Shown here: positions 24,260 through 36,454 of the stretch, piece by piece
Position numbering within the stretch: position 1 is the stretch's first letter
Layout: each line of letters opens with the position of its first letter
Assembly (NCBI GenBank): GCA_963576725.1
Contig: OY755238.1
Span: 26,814,334-26,878,333, forward strand
Reading direction: 5' to 3'
Source of the DNA: Azorinus chamasolen
Taxonomy: Eukaryota > Mollusca > Bivalvia > Cardiida > Solecurtidae
Length of the DNA stretch: 64,000 nt
Program-made: the position numbers and the translations under genes
The notes under the pieces: generated by a model
What the model was told of the DNA's origin: nothing
Databases searched by the model: none
What the model saw: only the letters and a program-made list of their open reading frames with translations

Positions 24260-25075
24260 TTAAATCCATTTTGACGACGCAATAACAGAAATACATGCAC
24301 AAGTCAGGATACTGTTATCGCATGTGTAGACCGATCTACCACCAATAGAATACAAAAAGTCTTTAAGGTAAATATTTACGCAAATTCGAACCTGCGCGGT
24401 ACCTTGTGCATATACTATATCTATGTTTGGTTGCACTTGCTCATGATCGGATGGTATCAAACAAGTGTTATATGGTCTATCCATGTTATTGTGTATCCAG
24501 AAACAGTAGTCTGTCTCATTCAGAACAACATATGGACAATCAAACACACTGTGCATTTCAAATGATCTAAGACTACCATATACATAATCTTTTTTAAACG
24601 GACCATTATATTGGTTTATGCCTTCTGGTAAATTGGGGAATATTTTAAATGATACATTGACTGAATCATTTCCATCTAGGTGAACGTCGGCTTGTATATC
24701 TGAATATTTAACCGGTGCTATAGAAGCTTCGATATGTTCATACTTACATTTCTTTGTCAGCACTATACTGAGTACTATATAAATATGACAGTGATTTATA
24801 CCTAAGTATACTTTGTTGATACAAACATCACATATTGTGGATAATCCGACTACTTCTAGGAATGCTCTTGAAATAAGGTATATATTGTTTGACAAATATA
24901 AATCTGCAGTAGTTGTGATAGATATTGTGAAACTTATTCCAGTTTCAAACCATTGATTACCGCTCATAACGCAGTGTTCGTTTTCCGGTATTCTTGTAAA
25001 TGGACATACTAGTTTTCTGCAGATGTTCAGAAATGAATTATGCAATGAACACATTTTAATGGAAAATAAAAAACA
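24260..25075 (-). CDS. Downstream exon of a Cys-rich receptor ectodomain (molluscan GPCR-like)
   Basis: An 816-nt open frame on minus. A candidate acceptor with a strong pyrimidine tract ends in TTTTTTAAG|TG at 25076 and gives phase 0, matching the phase-0 donor of the exon at 26955; a second acceptor (CTGCAG) lies at 25017. The protein is extracellular in character. Cysteines occur in the CSLHN, ICRK, VCPF and EHCV segments and later, with two NVS/NET glycosylation-type sequons. It includes CPYVVLNETDYCFW and, near the end, AQVRICVNIYL. That spacing recalls the juxtamembrane part of secretin/adhesion-like GPCR ectodomains in molluscs. The final residues (SILTCACISVIASS) could be the start of a first membrane helix, cut by a stop. 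No seven-helix exon was found further along minus, so the gene may be truncated or the remaining exons lie beyond the foldback element. The receptor call is inferred. Confidence 0.5.
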   Translation of the reverse strand, partial: CFLFSIKMCSLHNSFLNICRKLVCPFTRIPENEHCVMSGNQWFETGISFTISITTTADLYLSNNIYLISRAFLEVVGLSTICDVCINKVYLGINHCHIYIVLSIVLTKKCKYEHIEASIAPVKYSDIQADVHLDGNDSVNVSFKIFPNLPEGINQYNGPFKKDYVYGSLRSFEMHSVFDCPYVVLNETDYCFWIHNNMDRPYNTCLIPSDHEQVQPNIDIVYAQGTAQVRICVNIYLKDFLYSIGGRSVYTCDNSILTCACISVIASSKWI

Positions 25076-26499
25076 CTTAAAAAACGAAAGAATAACGGTT
25101 GGATAAATCGTTTGACAAACTAAAATAAGCATAATAAAATACAATTACTGAATATTATTTGTGGCATACTAATTTACTCCAACCTTAGCTAACAGTGTCA
25201 TGATGTCGCAAAATACAGTAAAATGTTACATTGTCCTTCAAATGATTAGCCTTCTTAACAGACAATTGCAAATAACGTGGATCCAGAAGAGATGTTTGGT
25301 AACTCAGCGTCTATTCAAAGTCCAATCTATTTGACAATCGGTTTATCATTTCCCAAACGTTAGATTGAATCGGAATGTTCATCAAATCAAATACTATGCA
25401 TTCATTACACTTTTAGCATGACGTGTGTGTTTTTGTGGGGGTTTTTTTTTTGGGGGGGGGGGGGGAGGGGGGTTAAAATGATAAATGCCTGTAAAATCAT
25501 TGTTAATGATGCCATTTACGCTGTGTATTGTGGTTTGGTTATGTTTGAAACGACGCGTGTTAGATATTTACAACACAATATATTCCAAAATACAACGACA
25601 TCTGCTTTTGAGTAAAGACATCTGCTCTCGATGAAAGTATCAGGTTCGTTGTCTTAAAGAGTAACTCTGTCGGAGAGTTCTTAAACGGTTATTGAGTAAA
25701 TCTTGACTCCGTCGGGATTACTGGTGTGTTATGTTATCCGGAGTACTATTATTCAAATCAGTTATCGATCTTTTTAAACGCCATTGGAGTATTATATTAT
25801 ATTTCAATGACACGAGGAAACATGGTTTTCGTAAATCATATGGTATTGCCGTCAGTATATATACGTCTAATTTGTAAATGCTGGTAGAGAAACTTTGGAT
25901 TTACTTTAGGACTTATTAGCATATTGTTAGGAATAAAATGACACGTAGGGAATTATTGTTAAAAAGTTAAAATAAAATGTGTTGTGGATTTGTTCTATCT
26001 GTTTTAGATAATTTCCATTGTGGTGTTTGCAACCGGCCAATTCAGTCCTCGTCATCTTTATTTCCATTCACATCAGATGCTCGAGTAAGCTTCCCCAGCA
26101 CGTTTATTAGACACCTGTCCTACACAAACAATCTAAAACTGATTTAACTGACAGGCGATTGTGGAAAGACTTAGATGGATGTTAGATAACAGTCCATAGG
26201 AGAGCAATGATATTGCCAAATATTTTGGGGTTCAAATGCAATTTCGTACTGTTTCACCCTTAACTCCAGAAATACGCCTTTCTACGACGGCTTTATAAAC
26301 AGTGTAGACCTAGAGCTGCTGGGTTTTGCTTATGATATTATATAAATATGATTCCAAAGTTTCTGCCATGATAGAGAATGATGTGTTCATGTGCTTTTAT
26401 ACCCATTTATCTTAGTGATATTCATGATGTCACTATTTCTTACATGCATAATCATGGAATGAATCCCGTTCGTTTTGTTATAAAAATCTGCTATTTTAG

Positions 26500-26740
26500 T
26501 ATTTCATTCTCAGTTTTGTTATAATTTCTGGTCCTTCTGGATCATTACTTTCAGTGAGTTTAGTTTTGTAAGATTAAATACTGCTTACGCCCGTACTAGA
26601 GGCCGGGATTTGAGTGTCGTTGCACCTTTAATAAATACTCATGAACAGACTCAATCAAACCGAGTTTGCAATTTTCTCTTTTGTCATTGCTACTTTGGCT
26701 TTCGAAAGATCTCCTACGTTCCAAATGTATGTTACTAGTT
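26500..26740 (+). repeat. Dispersed repeat D1, copy 2
   Basis: A diverged copy (TTCATTCTCAGTTTTGTTAT through TTTCGAAAGATC) lying in the intron between the two receptor-like exons. Its hairpin reads CAGACTC(AATCAAACC)GAGTTTG, so the AATAAA is lost here. Confidence 0.75.
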
Positions 26741-26954
26741 TCACTTTTATTAGGACTTTATTCAGAACAATTCACCGATTGTAATGCAGCTTGAATCCTA
26801 GAAGCCGTCTTACATTGCGTCTCGCCCGGAACCACGGTTTTTACAAATGCTTGCCCGGCTGTACATAGGATAATGGTACATTACTTATCGTCCACAATAT
26901 GCGTGTCATGAAACGCAGAATGTCATATAAATCGGGGGAAAATATGCAGCTTAC

Positions 26955-27193
26955 CATCTTATCGTCATATATGTGATCCACTGGACATCTAGTTGTTCGT
27001 GGAATTGATGTCTTCTTAACAATGTTTGTATCGAAGTTAAAAAAGTCAGCATATGTCGGCAGAATATTATCTCCTTTACCACCAGCAGTGTTACACTTGA
27101 TGGGTAATTCCAAGTCAGGGTTGTTGCAGAGAAGGCAAAACACATTCGAATATAAGATATACCTTAACCCATTCCACTGAGGTACAACAGCAT
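26955..27193 (-). CDS. Upstream exon of the same Cys-rich receptor-like gene
   Basis: On minus, an acceptor ending CATCTTGCAG|AT and a donor ATG|GTAAGC bound a 239-nt exon that is open throughout. It starts in phase with one base supplied by an upstream exon and ends in phase 0. The translation contains VPQWNGLRYILYSNVFCLLC, followed by two more cysteine-bearing segments, ending RCPVDHIYDDKM. A 'Y.N.FC..CN' block is a recurring motif in molluscan GPCR-like ectodomains. The phase match with the exon at 24260-25075 supports one gene, with at least one upstream exon not found. Whether it is expressed cannot be told from the sequence. Confidence 0.5.
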
Positions 27194-27454
27194 CTGCAAG
27201 ATGTCAATAATTGTCACGACATGTACACACAAATAGCATGGGGCCAAACTGTTGTTGGGTGTCACAATCTACAAGATGTACTGCAAACACACGTTATGTT
27301 AATGTGGGATAATTAAAGATAATAATCCAGTAGTATAGGAAACGGGGATTCTGTCACACCTCTTTTTAAACTGGTTTAGAATGATCTAAGGCTTACACGA
27401 GTAAACTTAAATAAGATTAAATTTTAAGTTACCTACTTTTAAACTTTTTAAATA

Positions 27455-27720
27455 TATTCTGAAAATGGGTGATCCTTCGAAAGGAAAAGTAGAAATGCAA
27501 AAAAAAAGAAAATTGCAGACTCGGTTTTTATTGAGTCTGTTCATGAGTAGTAATTAAAAGTGCAACACTACTCACGCCCCTAGCACCGGCTTAAGCAGTA
27601 TTCAATTTTCAAAACTAATAACATGAAAACTAATGATCCGGAAGGACCAGAAAATATAACAACACTGAGAATGAAGTACGGGGCGACTTTTTACGGCCGC
27701 CACACAAGCACTGTTTTTTC
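27455..27720 (-). repeat. Dispersed repeat D1, copy 3 (inverted)
   Basis: A nearly full D1 unit in minus orientation, including the CAGACTC...GAGTCTG hairpin and GTGGCGGCCGTAAAAAGTCG. It lies upstream of the receptor-like exon, in the same strand sense as that gene. Confidence 0.8.
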
Positions 27721-27729
27721 GCTTACATA

Positions 27730-29385
27730 GAATAATCGAAATATATCACCACTTCAAAATAATATTAACCAATAAGCCTTAAAATCATTATCAGTCCAGC
27801 AAACCCACCCCCTAGGCGGGATTGATCGTTCTCTGTTAGATGTTTTTAGTAATAAAAAAACATTTTTTTTATTTTTTTATTTTGCTGAGTCAGATGGAGA
27901 CTTATTAGAATCTGTTAATGAAACACTTTTGGGGTGTTCTCTCTCTTTATGAACTACCCACAACGCATAATTAGCCATTATGAAGGATGCGATGGGTAGA
28001 CAACTTTGAATGAAATCTATCAGGTGTATTATCGGTGGACACATAATTTTATATAGGGGCTATATATATATTACAGTACAGGCCCCGCGGAGCTTTTGTT
28101 TTCCGTTTTACCAGCGCGGACAAAATAAAGTGAGTGCGGGTTTCTAGAGCGGACAATTTTTATGGATCATCGCGGACAAAATCTGTGTCCACCGCGGACC
28201 GAAATTTGCCCTACGGGATATTACGCCACGGAGCCATCGCAGTCCGTGCTGATACCAGCGTGGATTGCGAGGCATCATCGCGGACACTACCTTTATGACT
28301 GGCAGTCGTTTAATCGTAAATTATTTAGATACGATGTACAAAATCTTACATGTACATAGACATGTGCATTTTTTCAATTGAAGAAACACATATTGAATAC
28401 TGTCAGATTTTGAATTCAAAATGGAATTAGATAATATACGTGAATAGATAGCCTTAACACAAAACCCGAGACTGAAACGGGTTCTTTCTGCTAAAACTAC
28501 AATTAATAGTCAGATTTTAACGATTTCCAGACTGTAAATGCTCGAGAAAAAGAAATAGATACAAAATATCAGTAGTAATTGTTTTCACAATCTGATTTTC
28601 AGAAAAAGCATGGCGCAGAGATTATAGATGTCGGGCGTATTTGTTGGGTGGAGAGTTGTGTCTTGGGGGAAACCATTATTTGTTTATTTCTTGAAATACA
28701 TCTTGTTGAAACCTTAACTCTTTACACCAAAGTTTGTGTTAAAACAGGCTGAATGGGACCATTTTGGCTTTACTCTCAGACTGCTTTAAGCTACCGTCTG
28801 CTGCGATATAGAAAATGTATCAAGTGGAACCATTTACTGAGTGTAGGAATAGATTAAATGCGTGAAAATGAGTACCTATGAAGTAAAGGGTTGAACTTGG
28901 GTCTCATTTGAAGAAGAAATGCTAACGTGTTGATTAAATAATGATTTAAGTTCGAAACGCATATACACTAATGATCTATACTGATTCAGCTATTTTTGTT
29001 TGATCGACCATTCAGTGCAGCTGCAAGATTTAAGTTGACATCAGAATAGATAAAAACTATTGTAGCTTATTGTATTATAATTTTGAAACGGCGCAAAGCA
29101 ATCGGCTGCATAAATAAAAAATCTGTATAAAACAGCCACCTGAAATAACAGATACCCATATATTGGTATTTCGTTGTCTTTCAAATGAGTTCAAAGCTAC
29201 GACCGTACTGTTATTCATTTTATTCATATTGATCATTTTCATGCTAGTAGCATATATTGACGCAAATTGAAAACATTGCAGACCCAGATCAGACGGCTCG
29301 AAGAGGCTGTATGATCAGGGTGTGCAATGGTTTCTTATAGGATCTATCAAACATGAATTGGCATTCGTCCTGGGGAAATTATTTT
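27730..29385. other. No gene recognised
   Basis: A short cluster of GCGGACAA/GCGGACC words at 28110-28290 stands out as GC-rich. A single hairpin with M1-like wording lies near 29279-29328 (GCAGACCCAGATCAGACGGC). An open frame over the GCGGAC cluster is judged a by-product of composition. Confidence 0.4.
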
Positions 29386-29387
29386 TT

Positions 29388-29958
29388 ATCTAGACAGACA
29401 GAGACAGACAGAGACAGACAGACAGTGACAGAGACACAGAGAGAGAGAAAGAAAGAAAGAGAAAATCATACTGACAGGCGATGCGCGTCACAAGCTTGAA
29501 TGTACAATATACAGTATGCTCTTGAGAGTGAGAGAGGTAGAAAGACAGAGAGGGACACAGCGGGAGGATAGAGAGAGAGGGAGAGAGAGAAACATACACA
29601 CAGACGATGCGTCACGAACTTATATGTGCAGTATACAGTGAGTAACTCTAGAGAGAGACAGATAGAGAGAGAGAGAAAAAGAGAAAGAGAAATAAGAGAG
29701 TGGGGGAGAGAGGACAGAGAGAGAAGCATACAGACGATGCGTCACAAGCTTATATATGCAGTATACAGTGAGGAACTTAGAGAGAGAAAGAGAGAGAGAG
29801 AGAGGGAGAGAGAAGAGAGAAGAGAGAGAGGAGAGAGAGAGAGAGAGAGAGTGAGAAGCAAACAGGCAGACGATGCGTCACAAGCTTATATGTGCAGTAT
29901 ACAGTGAGGGACTTAGAGAGAGAGACAGAGAGAGACAGAGAGACACACAGAGAGAGAG

Positions 29959-29990
<32 letters not shown>

Positions 29991-29992
29991 GA
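29388..29992 (+). repeat. Satellite of ~130-bp units separated by (GA)n/(GACA)n
   Basis: Four spaced copies of a core (CAGACGATGCGTCACAAGCT, then GCAGTATACAGTGAGGAACT) begin near 29475, 29601, 29730 and 29867. GAGA and GACA microsatellite of varying length fills the gaps. Confidence 0.9.
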
Positions 29993-29994
29993 GC

Positions 29995-31060
29995 AATGTT
30001 AACTATTTGTGATTGACACGCCTATAGGTGACAGTTGATTGGATTATGTCTTTTTCAACGGGTGGGTCGTAAAGGTACTGAACCAATGAACTGTAACATC
30101 TTGATAGTTGCAAAGGAGCAAAAATACCCGATAAGACTTTCCTTTAAAGTTGTCGGAACTTTATTGATGATCATAAATCAATGACCCCCTGCGCTGAAAC
30201 ACCAGGGGTAGTTTCCGTACATTGTAGAGCACCCAAGGCGATCATTGTTTTATTGCTTTAACCCTCAAATACCCTAAAATACAACTAGCGATATTTGCAA
30301 ACGTGACATTGCGTGATATGGTACATTGGCCGCGAGATGTTGCATGATTTGTCTAAGTTTCTTATTTATGTTATCATAGGTATTTGCCTACAATAAACGT
30401 TTTGCCGACTATGTAACAAAATCAACAACGGTTTAACGTGCCAACCTTGGAGTTGAAAACAGATACAGAGACATATACTGTAAGTATATGTCTCTGACAG
30501 ATATAAGCTTTAGAAAGCATGGGTAATATACAGTACACAATTAAAATAAAAAAAGCTAAATATTTGTAAAATACACAAGTATAAACTGTATTTGTTAAAG
30601 GGTCATATCTAAAGGGTATAATACTGATTAGAGTTACAAACGTACACGCATTTCTAAAGATGTGTCACATATTTCCTATCACATGATACTATACTGCCAA
30701 CCATGACAAAAAAGTTATTTGTTGCAAATTTATATAAATTTAAAATCATAAGGCGTGAAATTTGACCCTGAATCAAGAGTTGACATTGTAATACACATAT
30801 AAATTGCCTGGGACCCTTTACTCCGTGAATATTCTTGAAAGAAATACTGATATCATGAATATTTAAATTAGTTTTTATAATAGTATATTTACTGAGGATA
30901 TGTTGGTATTGGGAAAAAGTGAAGAGTCAGATCCAACATAAATTCATCAGCAAACAGAGAATACCCTGATCAGACGGTTCCTATAGGAGCCATCTGATCC
31001 GGGTCTGATTGCAAGCACGTGAAAAAGCGTCGATGCTTTCAGAATTGTCAGATATACATT
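29995..31060. other. Gene-free stretch with two hairpins
   Basis: A short hairpin CAGAGACATATAC(TGTAA)GTATATGTCTCTG lies at about 30467-30497. An M1-type hairpin lies at about 30950-31012 (GCAAACAGAGAATACCC ... GGTTCCTATAGGAGCC). Otherwise nothing. Confidence 0.5.
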
Positions 31061-31066
31061 TTTATA

Positions 31067-33775
31067 CGCCCACCTAATAAAGGTGGTCGTATATTGTCGT
31101 GGCCCTGTCCGTCCGTCCGTTCGTTCGTTCGTACGTTCGTTCGTTCGTTCGTTCGTTCGTCCGTCAACATTTTGTTTGTCCGCTGTTTTCTGGGAAAACT
31201 ATTTGACAGATATTAATGAAACTTCACACAAATGTTAAATGCATCAAGATCTGAAGCTGATTGATTCTGAGGTTCATTTGATTTTTCATTTCAGAGTTAT
31301 TAGGGCCCTTGTCCTTAAAAAATATGCAAATAGTTTGTCCGCTGTTTTCTGGGAAAACTATTTGAGACATATTAATGAAACTTCACACAAATGTTTAACG
31401 CATCAAAATCTGAAGCTGATTTGTCGTTTCGGAGTTATGGCCCTTTTACTTAAAACATAATGCAGATACATGCAAATAGTTTGTCTGCTGTTTTCTGGGA
31501 AAACTATTTGAGAGATATTAATGAAACTTCACACAAATATTTAATGCATCAAGATCTGAAGCTGAGTTGATTCTGAGGTTCATTTGATTTTTCATTTCAG
31601 AGTTATGGCCCTTGTCCTTAAAAAATATGCAAATAGTTTGTCCGCTGTTTTCTGGGAAAACTATTTGAGATATATTAATGAAACTTCACACAAATGTGTA
31701 ATGCATCAGGATCTGAAGCTGAGTCAATTCTGAGGTTCATTTGAATTGTCGTTTCAGAGTTATGGCACTTTTACTTAAAAAATAATGCAAATACATGCAA
31801 ATAGTTTGTCTGCTGTTTTCTGGGAAAACTCTTTGACAGATATTAAGGAAACTTCACACAAGTATTTAATGCATCAAGATCTGAAGCTGAGTTGATTCTG
31901 AGGTTCATTTAATTTTTCATTTCAGAGTAATGGCCCTTTTCCTTAAAAAATATGCAAATAGTTTGTCCGCGGTTTTCTGGGAAAACTATTTGAGAGATAT
32001 TAATGAAACTTCACACAAATGTGTAATGCATCTAGATCTGAAGCTGAATCAATTCTGAGGTTCATTTGAATTGTCGTTTCAGAGTTATGGCACTTTTACT
32101 TAAAAAATAATGCAAATACATGCAAATAGTTTGTCCGCTGTTTTCTGGGAAAACCAATTTAACAGATATTAATGAAACTTCACACAAATGTTTAATGCGT
32201 CAAGATCTGAAGCTGAGTTGATTCTGAGGTTCATTTGATTTTTCATTTCAGAGTAATGGCCCTTGTCCTTAAAAAATATGCAAATAGTTTGTCCGCTGTT
32301 TTCTGGGAAAACTATTTGAGACATATTAATGAAACTTCACACAAATATTCAATGCATCAAGATCTGAAACTGAATTGATTCTGAGGATCATTTGAATTGT
32401 CGTTTCAGAGTTATGGCCCTTGTCCTTAAAAATAATGCAAATAGATTGTCCGCTGTTTTCTGGGAATACTATTTGAGAGATAATTATGAAACTTCACAAA
32501 AATGTTTAATGCATCAAGATCTGATGCTGAGTCGATTTTGAGGTTTATTTGATTTTTCGTTTCGGAGTTTTTGCCCTTTTACTTAAAAAAAATGCAAATA
32601 TATGCTAATAGTTTGTCCGCTGTTTTAGGCAACACTGTTAGACAGATATTAATGAAACTTCATACACATGTTTAATGCATCAAGACCTGAAGCTAAGTCG
32701 ATTCTGAGGATCATTTGATTTGTTGTTTCGGAGTTATGGCCCTTGCACTTAAAAAAATAATGCAAATCTATGCAAATATGAGGATGACCATAACCTTTTC
32801 ATTTGAAATGATATTTACTTCGATTTTTTTATATGGTTAAACCTTAATGTGAATTTTCACATATATTGCGGGGGTTTTGATATGTCATTTTATTCTAAAG
32901 TTATGGTCCTTGAACTTCGTGTGTTCGTTGCTTTGTTAGTCAGTCAACTTTTAGTTTGTCTGTTGTTTTCTGGGAAACCTATTAAAATGATATAAATGAA
33001 ACTTAACACAAATATTTTAAGCAACAAAATTTGAAGCTGAGTTTATTTTGAGGTTCATTCAGTTTGTCTTAACAGAGTTATGGCCGTTGCACTTTACAAA
33101 AATCTGCAAAAATGAGGATTAGCTGTAACTTTTTTATTTCATAAGATATTCACTTCATTTTTAGCTCCACTTTTTCAAAAAGTGGAGCTATTGTCATGAC
33201 CCTCTCGTCGGCGTCGGCGTCGGCGTCGGTGTCGGTGTCGGCGTCGGCGTTGGTTAACCTTTTTGTTAAGGTCCTTTTCTCTGAAACCATCAAAGATATT
33301 TGGTTTATATTTGGTATGTATGTTTACTATCACAAGGGGAACCCATTTCACAAGGGCAGGTAACCCTAAAATTAATTTTGCCATAGTTATGCCCCTTTTT
33401 TGACTTACAATTTTCATTGTTGGTTAAGGTTTTTTGTTCAGGTCCATGTCTCAGAAACTGTCAAGAGATATTTGGTTCAACTTTGGTATACATGTTAACT
33501 TTTACAAAGGGGACCCATTTCACAAGGGCAGGTAACCCTAAAATTAATTTTGCTGTTGTTATCTCCCCTTTCTGACTTAGACTTCCACTATACTATCCAG
33601 CATTAAAGAAAGTGGAGCGCGCTGTCTGCGGACAGCTCTTGTTTTAAAGAATAGTATCACCTTAATATGGAAATCAAGATCTGAAGCACAGATTAGAAAA
33701 TGTCAACACTTATAAGGCATGATGAATCAGAGAAAGTTTGCAAGTGGGCGTATTATGTACCGTATGCGGTACTCT
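31067..33775 (+). repeat. Composite bivalve repeat: ~155-170-bp tandem units
   Basis: It opens with CGCCCACCTAATAAAGGTGG and a CGTTC/CGTCC microsatellite. About eleven units follow, built on GTTTGTCCGCTGTTTTCTGG, GAAACTTCACACAAATG and CAAGATCTGAAGCTGAG, decaying towards 33150. The right end reads GGGCGTATTATGTACCG...GTACTCTTGTTA, which inversely echoes the opening words. Runs of open frame inside are due to repeat composition. Confidence 0.85.
33160..33640 (+). repeat. Nested bivalve repeat opening GTGGAGCTATTGTC
   Basis: AGCTCCACTTTTTCAAAAAGTGGAGCT is an inverted repeat at the left end, followed by (GGCGTC)n. Two direct copies follow of a block with ATATTTGGTT...TTGGTATGTA...CACAAGGGCAGGTAACCC. 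The right end is AAAGTGGAGCGCGCTGTC...CTCTTGTT. A related left end occurs at 47227. Confidence 0.75.
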
Positions 33776-33999
33776 TGTTAGCTAAATTCGTAACCTAAAG
33801 GTTGGTTGTCGGTAGTTTTCAACCCTTTCCCTGTTGAGTATGTATGTCAGAAAAGATGACGTGCATCATGATATTTGTTAGTTGATTTTTTATAATGGTA
33901 TAGGTACACGGTACATGACTTTTTTGGTACTGGTAGAACCTGTAGAGTCATATTTGATATAATTTCATAAGAGTGGGTCCCGATCATACGGCTCCAATA

Positions 34000-34110
34000 T
34001 GTGTGTGCGTTTGGGTGTGTGATTGTGTGTGTGTGTCATGCTGTCTATCGGTGTTTTGGTGGTGGTTGCGTCTTGCATGTGGCTTTGCCTGCTTGACTTT
34101 ACTACTTTTC
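34000..34110 (+). repeat. First copy of a TG-rich direct duplication
   Basis: TGTGTGTGCGTTTGGGTGTG through GACTTTACTACTTTTCCA recurs at 34222-34345 almost unchanged. Confidence 0.9.
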
Positions 34111-34221
34111 CATTTATAAGCACAATAGTGTTGTTTGTGCAGTGTGGCGGCGGTGAAACGTCTCCCCGTACATCCAATCAATATTGTTTTCTTCCTCTTG
34201 CAGGAATTGCTCTACCTTCAA

Positions 34222-34345
34222 TGTGTGTGTGTGTGTGCGTTTGGGTGTGTGGTTGTGTGTGTGTGTGTCATGCTGTCTATCGGTGTTTTGGTGGTGGTTG
34301 CGTCTTGCATGTGGCTTTGCCTGCTTGACTTTACTACTTTTCCAA
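34222..34345 (+). repeat. Second copy of the TG-rich direct duplication
   Basis: This is the partner of 34000-34110, with a longer (TG)n start. The shared text CATGCTGTCTATCGGTGTTT also echoes 24115-24130 loosely. Confidence 0.9.
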
Positions 34346-34489
34346 TAGGCACATCCACATCTTGGTCTACTCTGTTTGCAAAGGCATGGACATATATATG
34401 TTTATATATGATAAAGAGATAAGCAAACATATTTTTATGAATTGTATAACTATGAAAACATTCTTGTTATTCTGTTACTTTGTGATGAG

Positions 34490-34789
34490 TAACCCTTTCC
34501 CTGTTCAGTATTCATGTAAGAAATAATGATATCATTAAAATTTATAAGCTAATGTTTTAAATGACATTTGTAGACACGATAGTTTTGTTTGTTGGTAGAA
34601 ACTGTAGAGTCGGTCTATTACAATTTCATAAACTGAGCAGACTCCTATAGGAGCCGTATGTGAACAAAACCCCAGTAGGACATAACCCCATAGGACAATA
34701 TCCCATAGGACACAACAGGAGCATATGATATGGGTCTACGCTGTTTGCAAATGCACGAAAACACGTTCATACATGTATTAGAGAAAGGG
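34490..34789. mobile_element. M1 MITE, reverse orientation, with an insertion in the hairpin
   Basis: The left end reads AACCCTTTCCCTGTTCAG and the right end GAGAAAGGG before TTAA at 34790. The usual hairpin is split at 34666-34720 by a small repeat of ACCCCATAGGACA-like words. Confidence 0.65.
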
Positions 34790-34799
34790 TTAAATTTTA

Positions 34800-36454
34800 A
34801 GGTGGAATGGCCCGCCATTGTTTAACTGTAGATTCCATTCATTATAATTTTTATAAGATTTAAATTTACTATATAGATCAGAGGGTTTCTTTTCGAACTA
34901 TCTTGTCTGGGTCTACAGTTTTCATATGTCAGTACTTTTATTTGCCGCATTACATTACTTACTCAGCCGAAATATACTGCTAAATTACTAACCTGACTTA
35001 GGAAAATAGTAACGATCAAAGGTGCCAGATGGTCAGTAAATACCCTAATTTCTCATCAGGGGACAATGGTCAGTGATCATACAACTGCCATCTATCAAAC
35101 ACTGTCTTATCAACAAAGTTAATAGAAGATGACTACGTTTGAACTAATTAGATCTATGGCTTAGCATAATTAAACCCCAACGATTTAGATCTATTTTTAA
35201 AAAGTTTGATTATTGTGAATTCTAGTTCTAAAGATAGTTTAGATTGATATGATCTAGATATATTCTAAAATACTTTTACTAGATCTGCAACGGTACTGTA
35301 CAGTATTCAGAAATATATTTTACAACACACAAATGAACGCCACGAGACTGTATATCTTAATATCTAGATCTTATTAGGGCTTGGGCGGAGATTTGCCCCC
35401 TACTCTTTTGGCTTGGGTGGAAATTTGCCCCGGTATTTTTTCACAGGGTGGACATTTGCCCCTTCAATTTTTATTTTATTTTACTTTCTCTACTTATTCT
35501 ACTTGCTGACAAAGGATAAAACAAATTCCTAAAACAGATGATTGATTACACAGGACAACGGTAATGCAGAAAGAGTAAGGAGCTTTCTAAATTACTTCAA
35601 TTCTGCAATTAGTTACCATCTGTTTTAAACCACTGTCAACTCAACTTTTTAAGGATGGTTGTTACCAATCGCCCCTTATTTTGATTATCGGATAAGGCTT
35701 ACCTATATCTGTGTAAGATAAGGGTTTGGAGGTTTGGCTATTGGGTAAAGGGTTAAGCGAGAATCTTTCTAAACCGATCTTGCAGCTATCCTGTGTTTAG
35801 TTGCCACCTTTTTTAAATGACATTCAATTCAACTGTTGTGAATGGTTGTTTTACTTCGCTATACCGGTTTGAGAACTTCTCTAATCAGGTCATTTTCTCG
35901 GTATAGTCACAGGGTACGTTTTAGAAGGTTTTGCAGTAAATTTTATTATTATCAGGATCAATTACATTTTAAAGCATCGGATATTAGACCACCCGATTAC
36001 TTTAAAAGTAGCAATTGGCATTTAAATTAAGTAAGAAATATCCGTTTAAAAAGAAAAACATTTGGCGTATGAGCGAGGTATTTTGCTATATTTATTACTA
36101 AATGATAGCTACAGTATAATCTCTGTAAAGCAACACTCTGGGGGATATGAACTACTGTATTGCCGTTGTAGAGAGGTTGTTGTTCATCGGAGGTTAAATT
36201 CATGGCAAACCTCTCTTAAGAGACAACTCAGTAAGGAATACCTGGGATCTTTTGAATATACGTAGCTGCTTAATGCAGGACAAAAATACTTTTATCCTGC
36301 ATTAACTCTTTCGCTGCCAATGCCGGGTCTGTGATTACCTATGCAAACAGTTTGCATCAATTTGAAATATAAATCAAAGGTATATAACTTTAATTAATAT
36401 GACTCAATGCGAATCTTGTAGAAAACATAACCCATACAGACGGCTAAGGAGCCC
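34800..36454. other. Gene-free stretch with minor repeats
   Basis: Three spaced words GGGCGGAGATTTGCCCC, GGGTGGAAATTTGCCCC and GGGTGGACATTTGCCCC occur at 35384-35462. An M2-like hairpin lies at about 35535-35635. Pogo-like fragments (ACAGTATAATCTCTG near 36113, GCTTAATGCAGGACAAAA near 36267) follow. No coding frame is supported. Confidence 0.45.

Noticed and set aside
28162..28359. 65-codon frame over the GCGGAC cluster
   Set aside because: Short, biased by local GC content, and without any recognisable motif.
29390..29962. Open frames on both strands over the GAGA/GACA satellite (Ser/Leu-rich or Arg/Glu-rich translations)
   Set aside because: They are pure products of the dinucleotide composition; the same unit repeats four times with no conserved reading frame.
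33175..33417. Minus-strand frame ending in a long Arg/His run
   Set aside because: It arises from the (GGCGTC)n tract of a common bivalve repeat.
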